DNA of 64,000 nt from Halopseudomonas salegens (GTDB lineage Bacteria; Pseudomonadota; Gammaproteobacteria; Pseudomonadales; Pseudomonadaceae). A program made the translations under genes and the position numbers. This document shows positions 63,069 through 64,000 of the stretch, piece after piece. The DNA lies in the NCBI RefSeq assembly GCF_900105655.1, contig NZ_LT629787.1, positions 992,001 through 1,056,000 on the forward strand, read 5' to 3'. Under the pieces are notes generated by a model, which was not told the DNA's origin, searched no databases, and worked only from the letters and a program-made list of their open reading frames with translations. Positions within the stretch are counted from its first letter, which is position 1, and each line of letters opens with the position of its first letter.

Positions 63069-64000
63069 ATGACTACAACTACGCAGACCGCCAAGCACCT
63101 GCCCGCCACCGACAGCGCCCCGGCCCAGACCGAAGCCTTCGAATGGAACCCCGATGGCCAGCTGCTCGGCGCCGAGAACACCACCCTGGGCATCCGCATC
63201 GAACGGCACTACAACACGCTAGGCCAGCTCAGCCTCGAAGCCCAGTACCTGGGTGACCACTGGAGCTGGCAAGCCAGCCACCAGTACGATGCCCGTGGCC
63301 GCCGCGAACAGAGCCAGCTGGGCGACATCCCTCCCATCGACTGGCTCAGCTACGGCCCCGGCCACCTGCTGGGGATCAGCAGCGGCCCGCTGAGCATTCA
63401 CTTCGCCCGCAACGCCCTGCACCAGGAAACCCAACGCGAACTTTACACCCGCGATGAGGGCGACAACCGGCAGGTACACAAACAACAGCGCCAGTACGAC
63501 GCCCTCGGCCGCCTGGAACACAGCCAGCTCAAGCCTTCGCCCGACAGCCCCAGCGCCCTGCACTGGGAACGCCGCTACCAGTACGACAGCCAGGACCAAC
63601 TCCAGCAGCTGCAAGACAACCGCCACGGTCGTATCGGTTACCAGTACGACGACAGTGGCCGACTCACCGGCAGCCTGCATCAGCAGTCAGAACAGTCCAA
63701 ACAGACCCAAACATACCGCTTTGATGCTGCCGGCAACCGCCTTGACCACGGCCCGCAGGCCGGGGCCAAACCCGAAGACTGGGCCGCCACCGTCGCCGCC
63801 AACCTGCACAATCCCGACTTCAACCTGCTGGGTGAAGGGAAAAGCCAACCGGCCCCCACCGCCGCCTGCTGGCCGGACAACCGCATCCTCAGCCACGAGG
63901 GCGAGCAGTACCACTACGACCGCATCGGCAACCTGATCGAACGGCTCAGCCCCGACGGCAGCCGCCTGCAGCTCGGCTACGACGGCGCCAACCGCCTGAT
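63069..64000 (+). pseudogene. Displaced (orphan) second Rhs core copy, open at window edge
   Basis: From 63096 (HLPATDSAPAQTEAF) onward this frame encodes the same Rhs core as the complete effector from 60520, with no net insertion or deletion (constant offset of 2576 bp) and roughly 90% nucleotide identity by eye. It is open to base 64000. No full N-terminus exists: an ATG at 63069 opens the frame, but the bases just before the match (LYDYNYADR) read as Rhs-like in another frame, indicating a frameshift at the junction near 63090. There is no PAAR or start region. This is the usual form of an orphan Rhs tip cassette, expected to carry another toxin and immunity beyond the window, expressed only after recombination into the main gene. 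Confidence 0.8.

Overview
The window looks like chromosomal DNA of a Pseudomonas-type gammaproteobacterium. Most of it is GC-rich, and the gene content fits that lineage: Aer-like energy-taxis receptor, smc-zipA followed at a distance by ligA, folD next to a tRNA-Arg/His/Leu cluster, a CsrA/RsmA paralog, several c-di-GMP enzymes and a VgrG-Rhs module. The genus is an inference. Halopseudomonas or another environmental Pseudomonadaceae would fit.

Layout. 1-1.5 kb: end of a YqiA-like hydrolase, a Mak-type sugar kinase and a 142-bp MITE-like element. 1.6-7 kb: an accessory stretch with a HEPN-domain protein, a visibly AT-richer 1275-residue fusion (methyltransferase, PLD nuclease, SF2 helicase, S24/LexA-like, DUF3427) and a sirtuin. 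7-9.7 kb: a c-di-GMP PAS/GGDEF/EAL protein and a DUF1232 protein. 9.7-17.5 kb: one minus-strand block made of a 1709-residue surface protein with an internal IPTL-type sorting signal, three tandem tail-collar (microcystin-dependent-like) proteins, a GNAT acetyltransferase and a DUF6916-like protein. 17.8-23.4 kb: Aer, YlqF/RbgA, an SLC13 transporter and an MFS protein. 23.6-35.2 kb: smc, zipA, two tail-fibre/YadA-stalk-like secreted proteins (the second with an IPTL-type anchor), a beta-propeller protein, ligA and dusC. 35.2-40.6 kb: YhhQ with a candidate preQ1 riboswitch, a TetR regulator divergent from a saccharopine-dehydrogenase-like gene, an FAD oxidoreductase and an MFS protein. 40.7-43.8 kb: thiolase and acyl-CoA dehydrogenase. 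43.8-46.8 kb: an alkylation-repair pair (ogt/ada-C and alkB), folD, three tRNAs and a CsrA paralog. 47-56 kb: a membrane protein, an HMGL-like enzyme, a diguanylate cyclase, a PatB-type C-S lyase, a nucleoside deaminase, an ABC exporter, an NSS transporter and a small membrane protein. 56.3-64 kb: VgrG, a PAAR-like/Rhs effector with an AT-rich C-terminal toxin, its membrane immunity protein, and a second displaced Rhs core copy that runs off the window.

The strongest candidates for something new are (i) the methyltransferase-PLD-helicase-S24-DUF3427 fusion between a HEPN gene and a sirtuin, a plausible anti-phage or DNA-processing system; (ii) the Rhs tip toxin/immunity pair flanked by a roughly 0.9-kb repeat of the Rhs core that could drive tip exchange; and (iii) the surface-protein locus with a mid-protein IPTL sorting signal beside three collar-domain proteins. 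No CRISPR array, rRNA gene, complete insertion sequence or integrase was found.
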